From: Novosphingobium sp.
GTDB lineage: Bacteria > Pseudomonadota > Alphaproteobacteria > Sphingomonadales > Sphingomonadaceae
Assembly (NCBI GenBank): GCA_027490345.1
Contig: JAIXYF010000169.1
Location: 1-10,001, forward strand
Reading direction: 5' to 3'
Length of the DNA stretch: 10,001 bases
Shown here: positions 1 through 7,516 of the stretch, piece by piece
Position numbering within the stretch: position 1 is the first letter of the stretch
Layout: each line of letters starts with the position of its first letter
Translations under genes and position numbers: made by a program
Notes under the pieces: model-generated
The model's database searches: none
The model's input: the letters and a program-made list of their open reading frames with translations, nothing else
What the model was told of the DNA's origin: nothing

Positions 1-402
1 CGGGCTGGTGATGAACACGAAGCCTTGCGGGCGCAGCATGGCCCCCGTCTTCGCCTCGATCACCGGGCGCAGCTCTTCGAGCAAGCCCAGCAGCAGTGCG
101 TTGTAGGCGGGCACTTGTTCGATGTTCTTGAGCGCGGCCCAGCTCCCGGTATCGGCGATGCGGCGGATCGTCTCGCCAATACCAAGGCCATTGGCGGGCG
201 GCACGACGCCATTCAGCCCAACCGGCAGATCGGCACGGTTATATTCGCGCGATGCCTCGGGCAGCGCCTCGGCAAGATCGGCCAGCGCGTCCAGCGTCAT
301 CAGCGGATGGCCGCGCAGAGCATGGGTCAGCCGGTGCGGCACTTCGGGATAGGCCGCGGCGAAGGCTGTTCGCGCATCGGGGGGGAAGACGGAAAAGCTC
401 AT
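1..402 (-). CDS. Cupin/JmjC-like domain protein, N-terminal part (cut by left edge)
   Basis: This is a minus-strand reading frame of 134 codons that starts at ATG 402-400 and is still open at base 1, so only the N-terminal part is visible. It begins MSFSVFPPDARTAF and contains EYNRADLPVG at about residues 73-82, then an ANGLGIGETIRRI segment, and a W-x-x-LKNIEQ-x-PAY segment at about 100-110. From memory, these features match a family of cupin-like (JmjC-type) proteins common in sphingomonads, some of which are labelled transcriptional regulators. The expected metal-binding His/Asp residues would lie beyond the edge, so the activity cannot be judged. The start codon overlaps the stop of the upstream acetyltransferase in an ATGA junction, which implies translational coupling and a shared role. 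The family call is moderately secure and the function is unknown. Confidence 0.6.
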   Translation of the reverse strand, partial: MSFSVFPPDARTAFAAAYPEVPHRLTHALRGHPLMTLDALADLAEALPEASREYNRADLPVGLNGVVPPANGLGIGETIRRIADTGSWAALKNIEQVPAYNALLLGLLEELRPVIEAKTGAMLRPQGFVFITSP

Positions 403-1577
403 GACAGGCCTTGAAGTGTGCGGGGCGGTGTGCGGGACAATTCAATGGACACAAGGCGGCTGAACACGGCGCGCCGCGCCGCGCCGCCAATCGCGATGGA
501 CACCCGGCCCAGCGGGCGGCGCTCGCGCCACAGCGAATCGATCATCGGATGATCGGGCGCGGCGCAGCTATCGGCCCAGCACAGATCCGGCCGTTCCAGC
601 AGCGCCAGATTTTCCAGCTGCAGCAGCACCCCGGGCGAAAACCGGGCATAGCGCTCGTCGAACGCGGTCTTATAAGAAAACGCCCCCGGCGGCGTGATCA
701 GGCTGGCCAGCATGGCAATGGGCTGGCCGTCCAGCTCAAGGCTCAGCCGCTCAAGGCAGCCGCGCTGCGCCGCCGCCGTCATCGCCTCGCGAAACAGGCC
801 CGCTGTTTCCGCCGCGCAGGCCAGCGCGCTGCCTGCGCTGCCTTTCCAGCCCCGTGCCTCCAGGCTCAGGAACCGCTCGATCCATGGCCCGATCCCGTCC
901 GCATCCTGCCGGCGGGTGAAGGCCAGCGCTCCCTGTTCAGCCAGCCGCGCGTGCTGGCGGCGCAGCTCCTTGCGTTTCTTGCCCGGCAGCGCCTGCTCCA
1001 GATAGTCTGCCGGAGCCAGCTTGGAAGTCAGCAGCGCGCGTTCTTCGCGGTGAACCAGCGCGGCCTGGCGCCCCTGCCGCGCGCAGAGCGCCAGCAGAGC
1101 ATCGGCCAGCGCAGTACCGAGCGGCAGCGCGGCCAGATGGAAAAACAGCGCCATGCCCGCATTGCGGTCCGCCCAATCGAGCAGCGCTTCCCAGAACGCT
1201 TCTTCCGCCCCGGCCGCCACCAGCGGCGCGCCCAGAAAGGCATTGGCATGAAGCCACACCGCCAGATGCGGCAACGGATGGCGGCCATAGCGGTGCGCCC
1301 GCTGCACGGGCACCAGCGCCTCGGCCGCATCGCCGCGCGTCAGCGCCGCGATCTGCACGCGCGCGCCGGGATCGAACCGCGCAAGGCCCGGCAAAAGATA
1401 CCAATGTTCGAAAAATGGATTGGGCGTTCCCGCCCGCGCCGCCAGCGCGTCCCACACCGCCCGCGCCTGATCCGAATCCCACGCGCGCCATGGCTGCACC
1501 GCAAAGGAGGCAAGCGCCACGGTAGCACCGGGAGAGCCCTGCTTCATCGGACGGATGGTAAAGGATGCGTCGTTCAA
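399..1577 (-). CDS. CelD/BcsL-family GNAT acetyltransferase
   Basis: This 392-residue protein has the layout of the CelD/BcsL-like acetyltransferases (Acetyltransf_6 type, two GNAT-like halves). Visible marks are the basic helix PGKKRKELRRQHARL at about residues 198-212, FLSLEARGWKGSAGSAL at 236-252, the FSYKTAFDERYARFSPG segment at 300-316 and the WADSCAAPDHPMIDSLW segment at 334-350. Such enzymes move acyl groups onto sugars, lipids or peptides; the substrate here cannot be read. No signal peptide or membrane segment is evident, so it should be cytoplasmic. The best start is TTG 1577-1575: GGAG (1589-1586) lies 8 nt upstream, whereas the first in-frame ATG (1547-1545) has no good ribosome site. 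The stop overlaps the start of the cupin-like gene by 4 nt, so the pair is probably co-translated. Family call is good; biological role is open. Confidence 0.82.
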   Translation of the reverse strand: MNDASFTIRPMKQGSPGATVALASFAVQPWRAWDSDQARAVWDALAARAGTPNPFFEHWYLLPGLARFDPGARVQIAALTRGDAAEALVPVQRAHRYGRHPLPHLAVWLHANAFLGAPLVAAGAEEAFWEALLDWADRNAGMALFFHLAALPLGTALADALLALCARQGRQAALVHREERALLTSKLAPADYLEQALPGKKRKELRRQHARLAEQGALAFTRRQDADGIGPWIERFLSLEARGWKGSAGSALACAAETAGLFREAMTAAAQRGCLERLSLELDGQPIAMLASLITPPGAFSYKTAFDERYARFSPGVLLQLENLALLERPDLCWADSCAAPDHPMIDSLWRERRPLGRVSIAIGGAARRAVFSRLVSIELSRTPPRTLQGLS

Positions 1578-1581
1578 GATC

Positions 1582-1658
1582 GGGTCTCCAGCCAGCAGCG
1601 CTAGCAGGACGGCCCGAACACGCGGTTAACACCTAGGCATATTTTGTTACAGAGACCC
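1582..1658 (-). promoter_or_regulatory. Leader of acetyltransferase gene with possible SD-sequestering pair
   Basis: The 85-nt gap between the permease stop and the acetyltransferase start contains an AT-rich patch (about 1625-1650) that stands out from the GC-rich surroundings. It also contains an inverted repeat, GGGTCTC at 1582-1588 and GAGACCC at 1652-1658. In minus-strand RNA the upstream GGGTCTC could pair with GAGACCC, which overlaps the GGAG ribosome site of the acetyltransferase. I find no convincing -35/-10 pair. A 7-nt match in such a space can arise by chance, so this is only a candidate control element. Confidence 0.25.
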
Positions 1659-1662
1659 TGGC

Positions 1663-3060
1663 TTAGGCCGCTACAGGTCGCCGCACCCATGCTTTCCAGG
1701 CCGCCCACAGCAAGAGGGGGCCAAAACCGGCCAGCAGCCCACCGATCCCCACGAACAGGACCGCCGGACTGAACGTCGGGATCACCCACGCCGCGACGCC
1801 GGTCATGAACAGCGCACCGATCAGGGGCATGATCACATGCGTGAAAGCCTCGCGTAGATCGGTCCGCAGCAGCCCCCGGAAATGCCACGCCGAGGCGTAG
1901 CCCGTCAGCCCCATGTAGAAGCATATCTGCAGCCCGATAGCCTCGATCGAGCTTTGCAGGATTTCTGCGACCGATGGCATGTACGACGCGCCGAGCAGGA
2001 GCATGAGCCCCAGCCCCCAGATCACCAGGGTAGCCACCCAGGGCGTCTGCCAATCGCGATGCACGGCGGCACATAAAGGCGGCAGAACATCCGCACGCGC
2101 CATCGAATACATGCTGCGGCTGAACTGCAGGATCTGCGTTTCCAGAGCGCCAACGGTGCTCAGCACCGTGGCCAGCACGACCAGATAGCTCCACGGTGCG
2201 GGGAAGATCTTGGCAGAAATCGCATAGAGCACATTGGTGTTGGCCGCCGCGATCTCCTTGTCCGAAAGCGCGATCAGCACCACCGTCATCAGGATCACGA
2301 AAAATATGATGAGGTTGATCATCGCCCAGAACGCTCCCTTGGATGCATCCTCGGGCTCGGTCTCCTCGCCCAGGTTCATCGTCACGTCCCAGCCCCAATA
2401 GAAGAACACCGAAACGATGGCCCCATCGGCAAACGAGCGGGGCGTGAACGATCCCGGCGCGATCCATTCCAGCGAAGGCACGTGCGCCGGATTGGCACCG
2501 AACCAGAACACCGCCGCGCCCAGCAGCGCGACGACAATTGCCGCCTCGATCACCGTCACCGTCACCTGCGCGGTGCTGGCGTGCTTGATCCCGCGCAGCA
2601 CGATAGCGGTTACCACTGTCAGCCAGACCGCCGCCACCGCCGTCACCAGCGGGGTGTTCTCCACCTGATCGGGCGCAAACAGCAGCAAAGTGGCGGTGGC
2701 GGCGGGCAGCGTGGCGGAAACCATGAACACGACCGAGGCGACCATCAGGCCCCACCCGGCAAAGAACCCCCACACCGGGCCAAACACCGCGCCCACCCAC
2801 GCAAACGCCGCGCCCGCATCGGGCATCACGCGGTTGAGCTTGGCAAAAGCGAACATGATGCCCAGCATGATCAGGCCGCTGTAGAGCAGGCTTCCCACCG
2901 AAAGCGGACCGATGGCGGCATAGATGGTGCCGGTCGTCACGGCCACGGTGAAGGCGGGCGATGTTCCCGCAATCCCCATGATGGTCGATTCCAGCGCAGA
3001 GAGCGCGCCTTTGGCCAGACTCGGTTGCCCAACCTGCTGATGCCCGCCCTGCTCGCTCAT
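1663..3060 (-). CDS. APC-family amino acid/polyamine permease (PuuP-like role)
   Basis: This 465-residue, very hydrophobic protein has about 12 predicted membrane segments, which is the usual size and topology of the APC superfamily (AA_permease_2 type). The N-terminal MGIAGTSPAFTVAVTTGTIY segment fits the glycine-rich broken helix 1 of APC transporters. FYWGWDVTMNLGEETEPEDA, about mid-protein, is the conserved helix 6 and following-loop region. It should import an amine or amino acid across the inner membrane; the exact substrate cannot be read. The start ATG 3060-3058 overlaps the GntR stop in an ATGA junction, and a strong GGAGG (3075-3071) lies 10 nt upstream inside the gntR end. The frame stays open further upstream, but that stretch overlaps the regulator gene. 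Neighbouring PuuA- and PuuB-type genes make it the likely uptake system for that pathway. Confidence 0.85.
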   Translation of the reverse strand: MSEQGGHQQVGQPSLAKGALSALESTIMGIAGTSPAFTVAVTTGTIYAAIGPLSVGSLLYSGLIMLGIMFAFAKLNRVMPDAGAAFAWVGAVFGPVWGFFAGWGLMVASVVFMVSATLPAATATLLLFAPDQVENTPLVTAVAAVWLTVVTAIVLRGIKHASTAQVTVTVIEAAIVVALLGAAVFWFGANPAHVPSLEWIAPGSFTPRSFADGAIVSVFFYWGWDVTMNLGEETEPEDASKGAFWAMINLIIFFVILMTVVLIALSDKEIAAANTNVLYAISAKIFPAPWSYLVVLATVLSTVGALETQILQFSRSMYSMARADVLPPLCAAVHRDWQTPWVATLVIWGLGLMLLLGASYMPSVAEILQSSIEAIGLQICFYMGLTGYASAWHFRGLLRTDLREAFTHVIMPLIGALFMTGVAAWVIPTFSPAVLFVGIGGLLAGFGPLLLWAAWKAWVRRPVAA

Positions 3061-3755
3061 GCCATGCTGTCCTCCAGCTGTCGTCCCAACGCCTCGCTGC
3101 GGATCAGCGTGCTGCCGATATGCGCAATGCCGTCGCGGATATCCGCCTCGATCGCGATCCGCAGCGCCATCGTATCGCGCCTCCGCAGCGCCGCCAGCGC
3201 CTCGCCGTGCCGGTCCACCGTGTAGTGGCCCGAAAGCGTGCGGATCGCGCGGCGCAGAAATGGGCCGATTTGCAGCCACAAGGATTCAATCAGCGGCAGG
3301 AACACGGAATGCCCCGCTGCTCCATAAAGCACCGAATGAAAGGCATAATTCGCCCAAATCCAGCGATCATAATCGCGCGCTGCCTCCGCCTCGTTGATCA
3401 CCGCGTCTTCCGCTTCAAGCCGCGCGATCACGGCATCGGTGACATAGGGCATGGCCCGCGCCGCCGCTTCGGCTTCCAGCACGATCCGCGCCGCGATCAG
3501 ATCCTCGAAGCGCTCGATGGTCATCGGCGGAATGCGCACCCGCCGGTTGTCCATCAGCTCCAGTGCGCGCTCCGCCACCAGCTGGCGCAGCGCCTCGCGC
3601 ACCGGCATCGCGCTCACGCCCAGTTCGGCCGCCAGCCCACGGATCGTCAGCGCCTGCCCCGGTTCGATCTGGCCGAGCAGGATGCGCCGCCGCAGCCCCG
3701 ACAGCACCTGCTGGTGCAAGGTGCGCCCATCATCATCCACCGCAAGATCTGTCAC
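3057..3755 (-). CDS. GntR-family regulator, FadR/FCD subgroup
   Basis: The product is about 232-234 residues. An N-terminal winged helix-turn-helix covers about residues 12-80, with GLAAELGVSAMPVREALRQL as the helix-turn-helix core. A helical FCD ligand domain follows from about residue 84, with FEDLIAARIVLEAEAA as its first helix. Histidines at about 142, 185 and 214 sit where FCD proteins usually bind a metal. Such regulators normally repress local catabolic genes until an acid or amine effector binds. I chose GTG 3755-3753 because GGGAG (3767-3763) lies 7 nt upstream of it. The alternative ATG at 3761-3759, two codons earlier, is only 1 nt from that site. The gene overlaps the permease by 4 nt and is divergent from the ligase operon. 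A TGTGATCACA palindrome just upstream suggests autoregulation. Confidence 0.88.
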   Translation of the reverse strand: MTDLAVDDDGRTLHQQVLSGLRRRILLGQIEPGQALTIRGLAAELGVSAMPVREALRQLVAERALELMDNRRVRIPPMTIERFEDLIAARIVLEAEAAARAMPYVTDAVIARLEAEDAVINEAEAARDYDRWIWANYAFHSVLYGAAGHSVFLPLIESLWLQIGPFLRRAIRTLSGHYTVDRHGEALAALRRRDTMALRIAIEADIRDGIAHIGSTLIRSEALGRQLEDSMA

Positions 3756-3768
3756 CGTCATGCTCCCA

Positions 3769-3778
3769 TGTGATCACA
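3769..3778. promoter_or_regulatory. Palindromic operator candidate A (TGTGATCACA)
   Basis: A perfect 10-bp palindrome lies immediately upstream of the gntR ribosome site and 24 bp upstream of a TTGACA box facing the ligase operon. The same core is found upstream of the FAD oxidoreductase gene (9075-9092), with ATGTGATCACA shared between the two. Short palindromes with GT...AC symmetry are typical targets of FadR-type GntR proteins. I infer that the adjacent GntR protein binds here and controls both divergent units. Confidence 0.6.
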
Positions 3779-3802
3779 AATTCGCGACCTAGCCAAGTGC
3801 GA

Positions 3803-3831
3803 TTGACACCCCCCGCCCCGCTCCATACCAC
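3803..3831 (+). promoter_or_regulatory. Candidate promoter of the ligase-aminotransferase-kinase operon
   Basis: TTGACA at 3803-3808 is a perfect -35 box. At a spacing of 17 nt stands TACCAC (3826-3831), a weak -10 matching three of six consensus positions. Transcription would start near 3838, leaving a leader of about 27 nt that includes the AAGGA ribosome site (3848-3852). Only the -35 box is strong evidence. Confidence 0.35.
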
Positions 3832-3864
3832 TCGATACAAAGCTTCCAAGGACCGCCGAGACCC

Positions 3865-5256
3865 ATGACCGCCCCGCAATCCCTGATCGCCGACCCGGCT
3901 GAAGCCCGCGATTTTCTCGCCGCCAATCCCGAGATTGCCTTCATCGAAGTGATCTTTACCGCGCTCTCCGGCGTCCCGCGCGGCAAGCGCGTGCGAAAGA
4001 GCGAGCTGATGGCGATCTATGAAAATGGCCGCCTTTATCCCAGCTCGATGCTGGTGGCAGACGTGACCGGGCAGGACTGCGAGGACACCGGCCTTGTCTG
4101 GGGCAATGGCGATCCGGACTATATGCTGCGCCCCGTTCCCGGCACGCTGGTCAAGGCGCCGTGGCTAGGCGATGATGTCGCGCAAGTGATCACATCGATG
4201 TATTACGCGGACGGCACCCCGTGCGAGCTCGATCCGCGCCATGTGCTCGCCCGCGTGGTCGAAAGGTTCAAGCCTTTGGGGCTAACCCCGGTCGTCGCCT
4301 GCGAGATCGAGTATTACCTTGTCGATCCCGTTCGCGGCCCCCGCGGTGAAGTCCACCTCGCCCGCTCGCCGCATTCATCGGCCCAGCCACACCTGATCGA
4401 CGTGTTCAGCCTGACCGACATTCAGGACTTCGCCCCGTTCTTCAAGGAACTGTGGCGGCAGGCCGATGTTCAGGGCATCCCGCTCGAAGCGGTGATCTCC
4501 GAATATGCGCAGGGTCAGGTCGAATTGACCCTCCACCACCGCCCCGATGCCCTGCGGGCCGGAGACGAAGCGCAGATGTACAAGCGCCTCGCCAAGGGCG
4601 TCGCGCAAACGCAGGGCATGGCCGCCACGTTCATGGCGAAGCCCTTCAGCCACGCCGCCGGCAGCTCGATGCACTTGCACTTCAGCATGGCAGGCGCAGA
4701 CGGCAAGAACGTCTTCACCAGCGAAGACCCCGAAGGCACCGCGCAGATGCGCCACGCCATCGGCGGCCTGCGCGAAACGCAAGCCCAAGCCTTCGGCATC
4801 TTTGCGCCCAACGCCAATTCCTACCGCCGCTTCCGTGCCAATTCCTACGCGCCCACCGCGCCGATCTGGGGCGTCAACAACCGCTCGGTGTCCTTGCGCG
4901 TCCCCGCTGGTCCGCCCGCCTCGCGCCATGTCGAGCACCGCTTCGCCGGGGCCGACGCCAACCCTTACCTCGCGCTCGCCGCCATGCTCGCGGGCGTCCA
5001 TCACGGCATGGTGAACCAGATCGATCCCGGCCCGGCTGTCGTCGGTGATGGCTACAAAGCCGCAGCAGACAGCCCCTATCAGGTCCCCGGCAACTGGTAC
5101 GCGGCCGTCGATGCGCTCCACGCCTCGCCGATCATGCGCGACTATCTCGGAGATACGTTCGTCGAGATGTACTGCGCCGTTAAGCGCACCGAACAGGACC
5201 GCTTCTACAGCGAGGTCACCGCGCTTGATTATGACTGGTACCTCCGCAACGCCTGA
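3865..5256 (+). CDS. Glutamine-synthetase-family ligase, probable gamma-glutamylamine (PuuA-type) synthetase
   Basis: This 463-residue protein is close to PuuA in length. Members of this branch use ATP to join glutamate to an amine such as putrescine or ethanolamine. The GS core is intact. ACEIEYYL holds metal/glutamate-site residues E147 and E149, GQVE holds E220, and GSSMHLHFS holds H270 and H272. NRSVSLRVP lies at 339-347, and RHVEHRFAGADANPYLA holds E357. The NLYDLP-type tyrosine adenylylation loop of assimilatory class I enzymes is not seen, which fits a catabolic rather than nitrogen-assimilating role. ATG 3865 is preceded by AAGGA (3848-3852). The gene heads an operon with the aminotransferase and kinase and is divergent from gntR. 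The amine substrate cannot be fixed: polyamine is the default, while ethanolamine (GlnA4-like) or a hydroxyamine are alternatives. Confidence 0.85.
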   Translation: MTAPQSLIADPAEARDFLAANPEIAFIEVIFTALSGVPRGKRVRKSELMAIYENGRLYPSSMLVADVTGQDCEDTGLVWGNGDPDYMLRPVPGTLVKAPWLGDDVAQVITSMYYADGTPCELDPRHVLARVVERFKPLGLTPVVACEIEYYLVDPVRGPRGEVHLARSPHSSAQPHLIDVFSLTDIQDFAPFFKELWRQADVQGIPLEAVISEYAQGQVELTLHHRPDALRAGDEAQMYKRLAKGVAQTQGMAATFMAKPFSHAAGSSMHLHFSMAGADGKNVFTSEDPEGTAQMRHAIGGLRETQAQAFGIFAPNANSYRRFRANSYAPTAPIWGVNNRSVSLRVPAGPPASRHVEHRFAGADANPYLALAAMLAGVHHGMVNQIDPGPAVVGDGYKAAADSPYQVPGNWYAAVDALHASPIMRDYLGDTFVEMYCAVKRTEQDRFYSEVTALDYDWYLRNA

Positions 5257-6517
5257 CGGCGACCTGCTCCAGCGCCGCGACCGGGCCTTCGGGCGCGGAG
5301 CCAAGCTGTTCTACGATGAGCCGCTGCATCTGGTGCGTGGGCTTGGCGCGAGCCTGTTCGATGCGCAGGGCCGCCGCTACGTCGACATGTACAACAACGT
5401 CGCGTCCGTCGGGCACGCCCACCCCCGCGTGGTGGAGGTCATGGCGCGCCAGCAGGCCACGCTCAACACCCACAGCCGCTACCTCAGCGAACCGGCGATT
5501 GCGCTGGCCGAACGCCTCACCGCGCTTCAGCGCGTCACGCAGAGCGCCGTGTTCTCTTGCTCTGGCACCGAAGCCATTCAGATCGCGCTGCGCATGGCGC
5601 AGATCGCCACTGGCCAGCAGGGGATCGTCTGCACGAACCACACCTACCACGGCAACAATACCATGGTCGGCGCGCTGACGAACCTTGCGGCGGGGGACAC
5701 GCGCCATCCGCACCTGCGTTCGATCCCCTTCCCCGAAACGCTCCGACCGCTGGGCCCCGGCCTTTCCGAAGAGGCGCTGGCGGATGCCTATGTCGCGCGC
5801 CTGAATACCGCCATCGAGGACCTGAAAGCCAGTGGCCAGGGCTTCGCCGCGCTGATCCTCTGCCCTATCCTTGCCAACGAGGGCCTGCCCGATATCCCGG
5901 GGCGTTTCATGGCCAAGGCCGCAGCGCTGGTGCGCGCAGAGGGCGGCCTGATCATCGCCGACGAAGTGCAGGCCGGCTATGGCCGCAGCGGCGCATGGTG
6001 GGGCTATGACCTGGTCGGCCTCACGCCAGATATTGTCGTCACCGGCAAACCGATGGGCGCAGGACTGCCGCTGGCCGCCACCACCGCCAGCCGCGAGGTA
6101 GTCGAACAATTCCGCGCAGAAACCCGCTATTTCAACACCTTCGCTGCCAGCCCGCTGCAAGGCGCGGTCGGCCTCGCCGTGCTCGATGTGATCGAGGAGG
6201 AAGGTCTGGTGGACCACGCCCGCACCCTCGGCGCCGAACTCAAGGCCGCGCTCCAGCAGCGTCTTGGCTACACGACCGGCCTGATAGACGTGCGCGGATG
6301 CGGCCTGTTCATCGTCGCCGAATTTGCCGACGCCCAAGGCCAGCCCGACGCCGCGCACGCCTTCGCGCTGGTCTGCGCGCTGCGCCGCGAAGGCTTTCTC
6401 ACCTCGGTCGACGGCGCGTTCAACAATTGCGTCAAGATCCGCCCCCCGCTCGTCCTGCCGCGCGCAGATGCGCTCGCCTTCCTCGACGCCTTCGACCGCG
6501 TGACGGCGCGTGCCTGA
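5231..6517 (+). CDS. Class III PLP aminotransferase, phospho-lyase-like (AGXT2L/ETNPPL-type) subgroup
   Basis: This 428-residue PLP enzyme is of fold type I. SGTEA at 111-115 binds the cofactor phosphate, D244 in IIADEVQAGYGR binds the pyridine nitrogen, and K273 in TGKPMGAG is the Schiff-base lysine. Several stretches resemble ethanolamine-phosphate and phosphohydroxylysine phospho-lyases more than GABA transaminases. These are YNNVASVGHAHP (54-65), LNTHSRYL (78-85), GKPMG(A)G (272-278) and the NTF...GLAVLDVIE segment (302-322). Phospho-lyases release ammonia and phosphate from a phosphorylated amino alcohol; an ordinary transaminase role, as for PuuE, remains possible. ATG 5231 lies inside the ligase gene (26-nt overlap) and there is no other usable in-frame start before residue 35. 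The next gene, a kinase, overlaps its end by 8 nt, which fits a kinase/phospho-lyase pair. Confidence 0.82.
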   Translation: MTGTSATPDGDLLQRRDRAFGRGAKLFYDEPLHLVRGLGASLFDAQGRRYVDMYNNVASVGHAHPRVVEVMARQQATLNTHSRYLSEPAIALAERLTALQRVTQSAVFSCSGTEAIQIALRMAQIATGQQGIVCTNHTYHGNNTMVGALTNLAAGDTRHPHLRSIPFPETLRPLGPGLSEEALADAYVARLNTAIEDLKASGQGFAALILCPILANEGLPDIPGRFMAKAAALVRAEGGLIIADEVQAGYGRSGAWWGYDLVGLTPDIVVTGKPMGAGLPLAATTASREVVEQFRAETRYFNTFAASPLQGAVGLAVLDVIEEEGLVDHARTLGAELKAALQQRLGYTTGLIDVRGCGLFIVAEFADAQGQPDAAHAFALVCALRREGFLTSVDGAFNNCVKIRPPLVLPRADALAFLDAFDRVTARA

Positions 6518-7478
6518 AATCGCAGCGTACCTCCCCGCCGCCCGCGCCGCGCTTCGCCAGTTCGGCTTCGCGGAAACTGAACCCCACCCCATCGGCAAAA
6601 GCGAAAACGTCGTGTTCCGCGCCGATGCGCCAGATGGCACCATCTGGGCGCTGCGCCTTCACCGCCCCGGCTACCACGCGCTCCCGGCGCTCGAAGCCGA
6701 TAGGCTGCTCACCGCGCACCTGAGTGAGCGGGGCCTCATCGTCCCCACAGGCCGCCGCACCGCAGACGGCGGGTGGTACACCGAAGTCGCCACGCCAGAC
6801 CCCGAGGGGAGCCGCCTTGCGGGCATGACGCTGTGGCATCCCGGTCAAACGCTCGAAAGCCTGATCGGCACAGACCGCGGCTCTGAAACATGGCACTGGT
6901 TCGAACGTATCGGCGCGCTCCTGGCCGAACTTCACAACGCGACGGCAGGCTGGACGCCCCCCACCGGCTTCACCCGTCATCGCCTCGATGCAGACGGCCT
7001 CGTGGGTGAAGCCCCTTTCTGGGGCCGCTTCTGGGAAGCCTCCGTCCTCAGTCCCCGCGAACGCCAGTTGCTCACCGAAGCGCGCGGCTCTGTGGTCGCC
7101 CGCCTCGCCGCCTTCGCCGATCCGCTGATCCTGATCCACGCCGATGCACACCCCGCCAACGTCCTCGTCAGCGGAGAGCAATTGGGCCTCATCGATTTTG
7201 ACGACTGCGCATGGGGTTGGCCGGTGTTCGACATGGCCGTCAGCCTCTGGAGCGCCTCCAGCGCACCCCGCTTTCCCGAACTGCGAGATCGCTTCCTCAC
7301 CGGCTATGCCAGCCGCCGCGCGCTGCCGCGCGATGTGCTCTCGCAGTTCGATCTGTTCCTGCTGATGCGGTCGCTCATGCTGATCGGCTGGAGCGATGCC
7401 CGGCCCGATATCGCGCGCGATGACTGGAAACCCGACCTGATCGCCAAGGTCGCCGCCGCTCTGGAGCGTCAGATGTAA
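6510..7478 (+). CDS. APH-fold small-molecule kinase (phosphotransferase family)
   Basis: This 322-residue protein has the aminoglycoside-phosphotransferase/choline-kinase fold. The N-lobe has the SENVVFRA strand-loop (31-38) and WALRLHRPGY (46-55). The catalytic loop HADAHPANVL at 210-219 has D212 as the expected base and N217 as metal ligand. The metal-binding IDFDD at 228-232 follows, then a helical C-terminal part. The family phosphorylates hydroxyl groups of small metabolites such as choline, ethanolamine, homoserine, hydroxylysine or antibiotics. Placement directly behind a phospho-lyase-like aminotransferase recalls the hydroxylysine kinase/phosphohydroxylysine phospho-lyase pairing and points to a hydroxylated amine, though this is inference. 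The start is GTG 6510, overlapping the previous gene by 8 nt, with only a weak ribosome site, so translation is probably coupled. A hairpin begins 5 nt after the stop. Confidence 0.82.
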   Translation: MPEIAAYLPAARAALRQFGFAETEPHPIGKSENVVFRADAPDGTIWALRLHRPGYHALPALEADRLLTAHLSERGLIVPTGRRTADGGWYTEVATPDPEGSRLAGMTLWHPGQTLESLIGTDRGSETWHWFERIGALLAELHNATAGWTPPTGFTRHRLDADGLVGEAPFWGRFWEASVLSPRERQLLTEARGSVVARLAAFADPLILIHADAHPANVLVSGEQLGLIDFDDCAWGWPVFDMAVSLWSASSAPRFPELRDRFLTGYASRRALPRDVLSQFDLFLLMRSLMLIGWSDARPDIARDDWKPDLIAKVAAALERQM

Positions 7479-7483
7479 TCGTC

Positions 7484-7516
7484 GGCCCGTGCTTGACACG
7501 GGCCTTGGCTTTTCTT
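7484..7516 (+). terminator. Terminator-like hairpin after the kinase gene
   Basis: GGCCCGTG (7484-7491) and CACGGGCC (7497-7504) form a perfect 8-bp stem around a CTTGA loop. It begins 5 nt after the kinase stop and is followed by TTGGCTTTTCTT, a T-rich but interrupted tail. This is consistent with an intrinsic terminator for the plus-strand operon. The palindrome is also one half of an inverted repeat pair (7484-7564), so it may be a dispersed repeat used as a terminator. Confidence 0.55.

Noticed and set aside
411..1604. Long plus-strand open frame (397 codons) opposite the acetyltransferase gene
   Set aside because: The protein is rich in Arg, Gln and His without any recognisable domain, and it is the antisense shadow of a well-supported GNAT gene in GC-rich DNA.
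1829..1842. GCATGATCACATGC inside the permease gene as another operator
   Set aside because: It lacks the GTGATCAC core, is not a true palindrome, and lies deep within coding sequence.
1601..2800. Alternative minus-strand frame of 399 codons within the permease gene
   Set aside because: It is Gly/Arg-rich and lacks the hydrophobic segments of the true frame; GC-rich frame shadow.
3061..3279. Upstream extension of the permease reading frame by 73 codons
   Set aside because: The extension lacks hydrophobic character and lies wholly inside the regulator gene; a GGAGG ribosome site and the ATGA junction support the start at 3060.
5216..6643. Minus-strand open frame of 475 codons opposite the aminotransferase and kinase start
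   Set aside because: Composition is typical of an antisense shadow, and the opposite strand encodes two enzymes with intact catalytic motifs.
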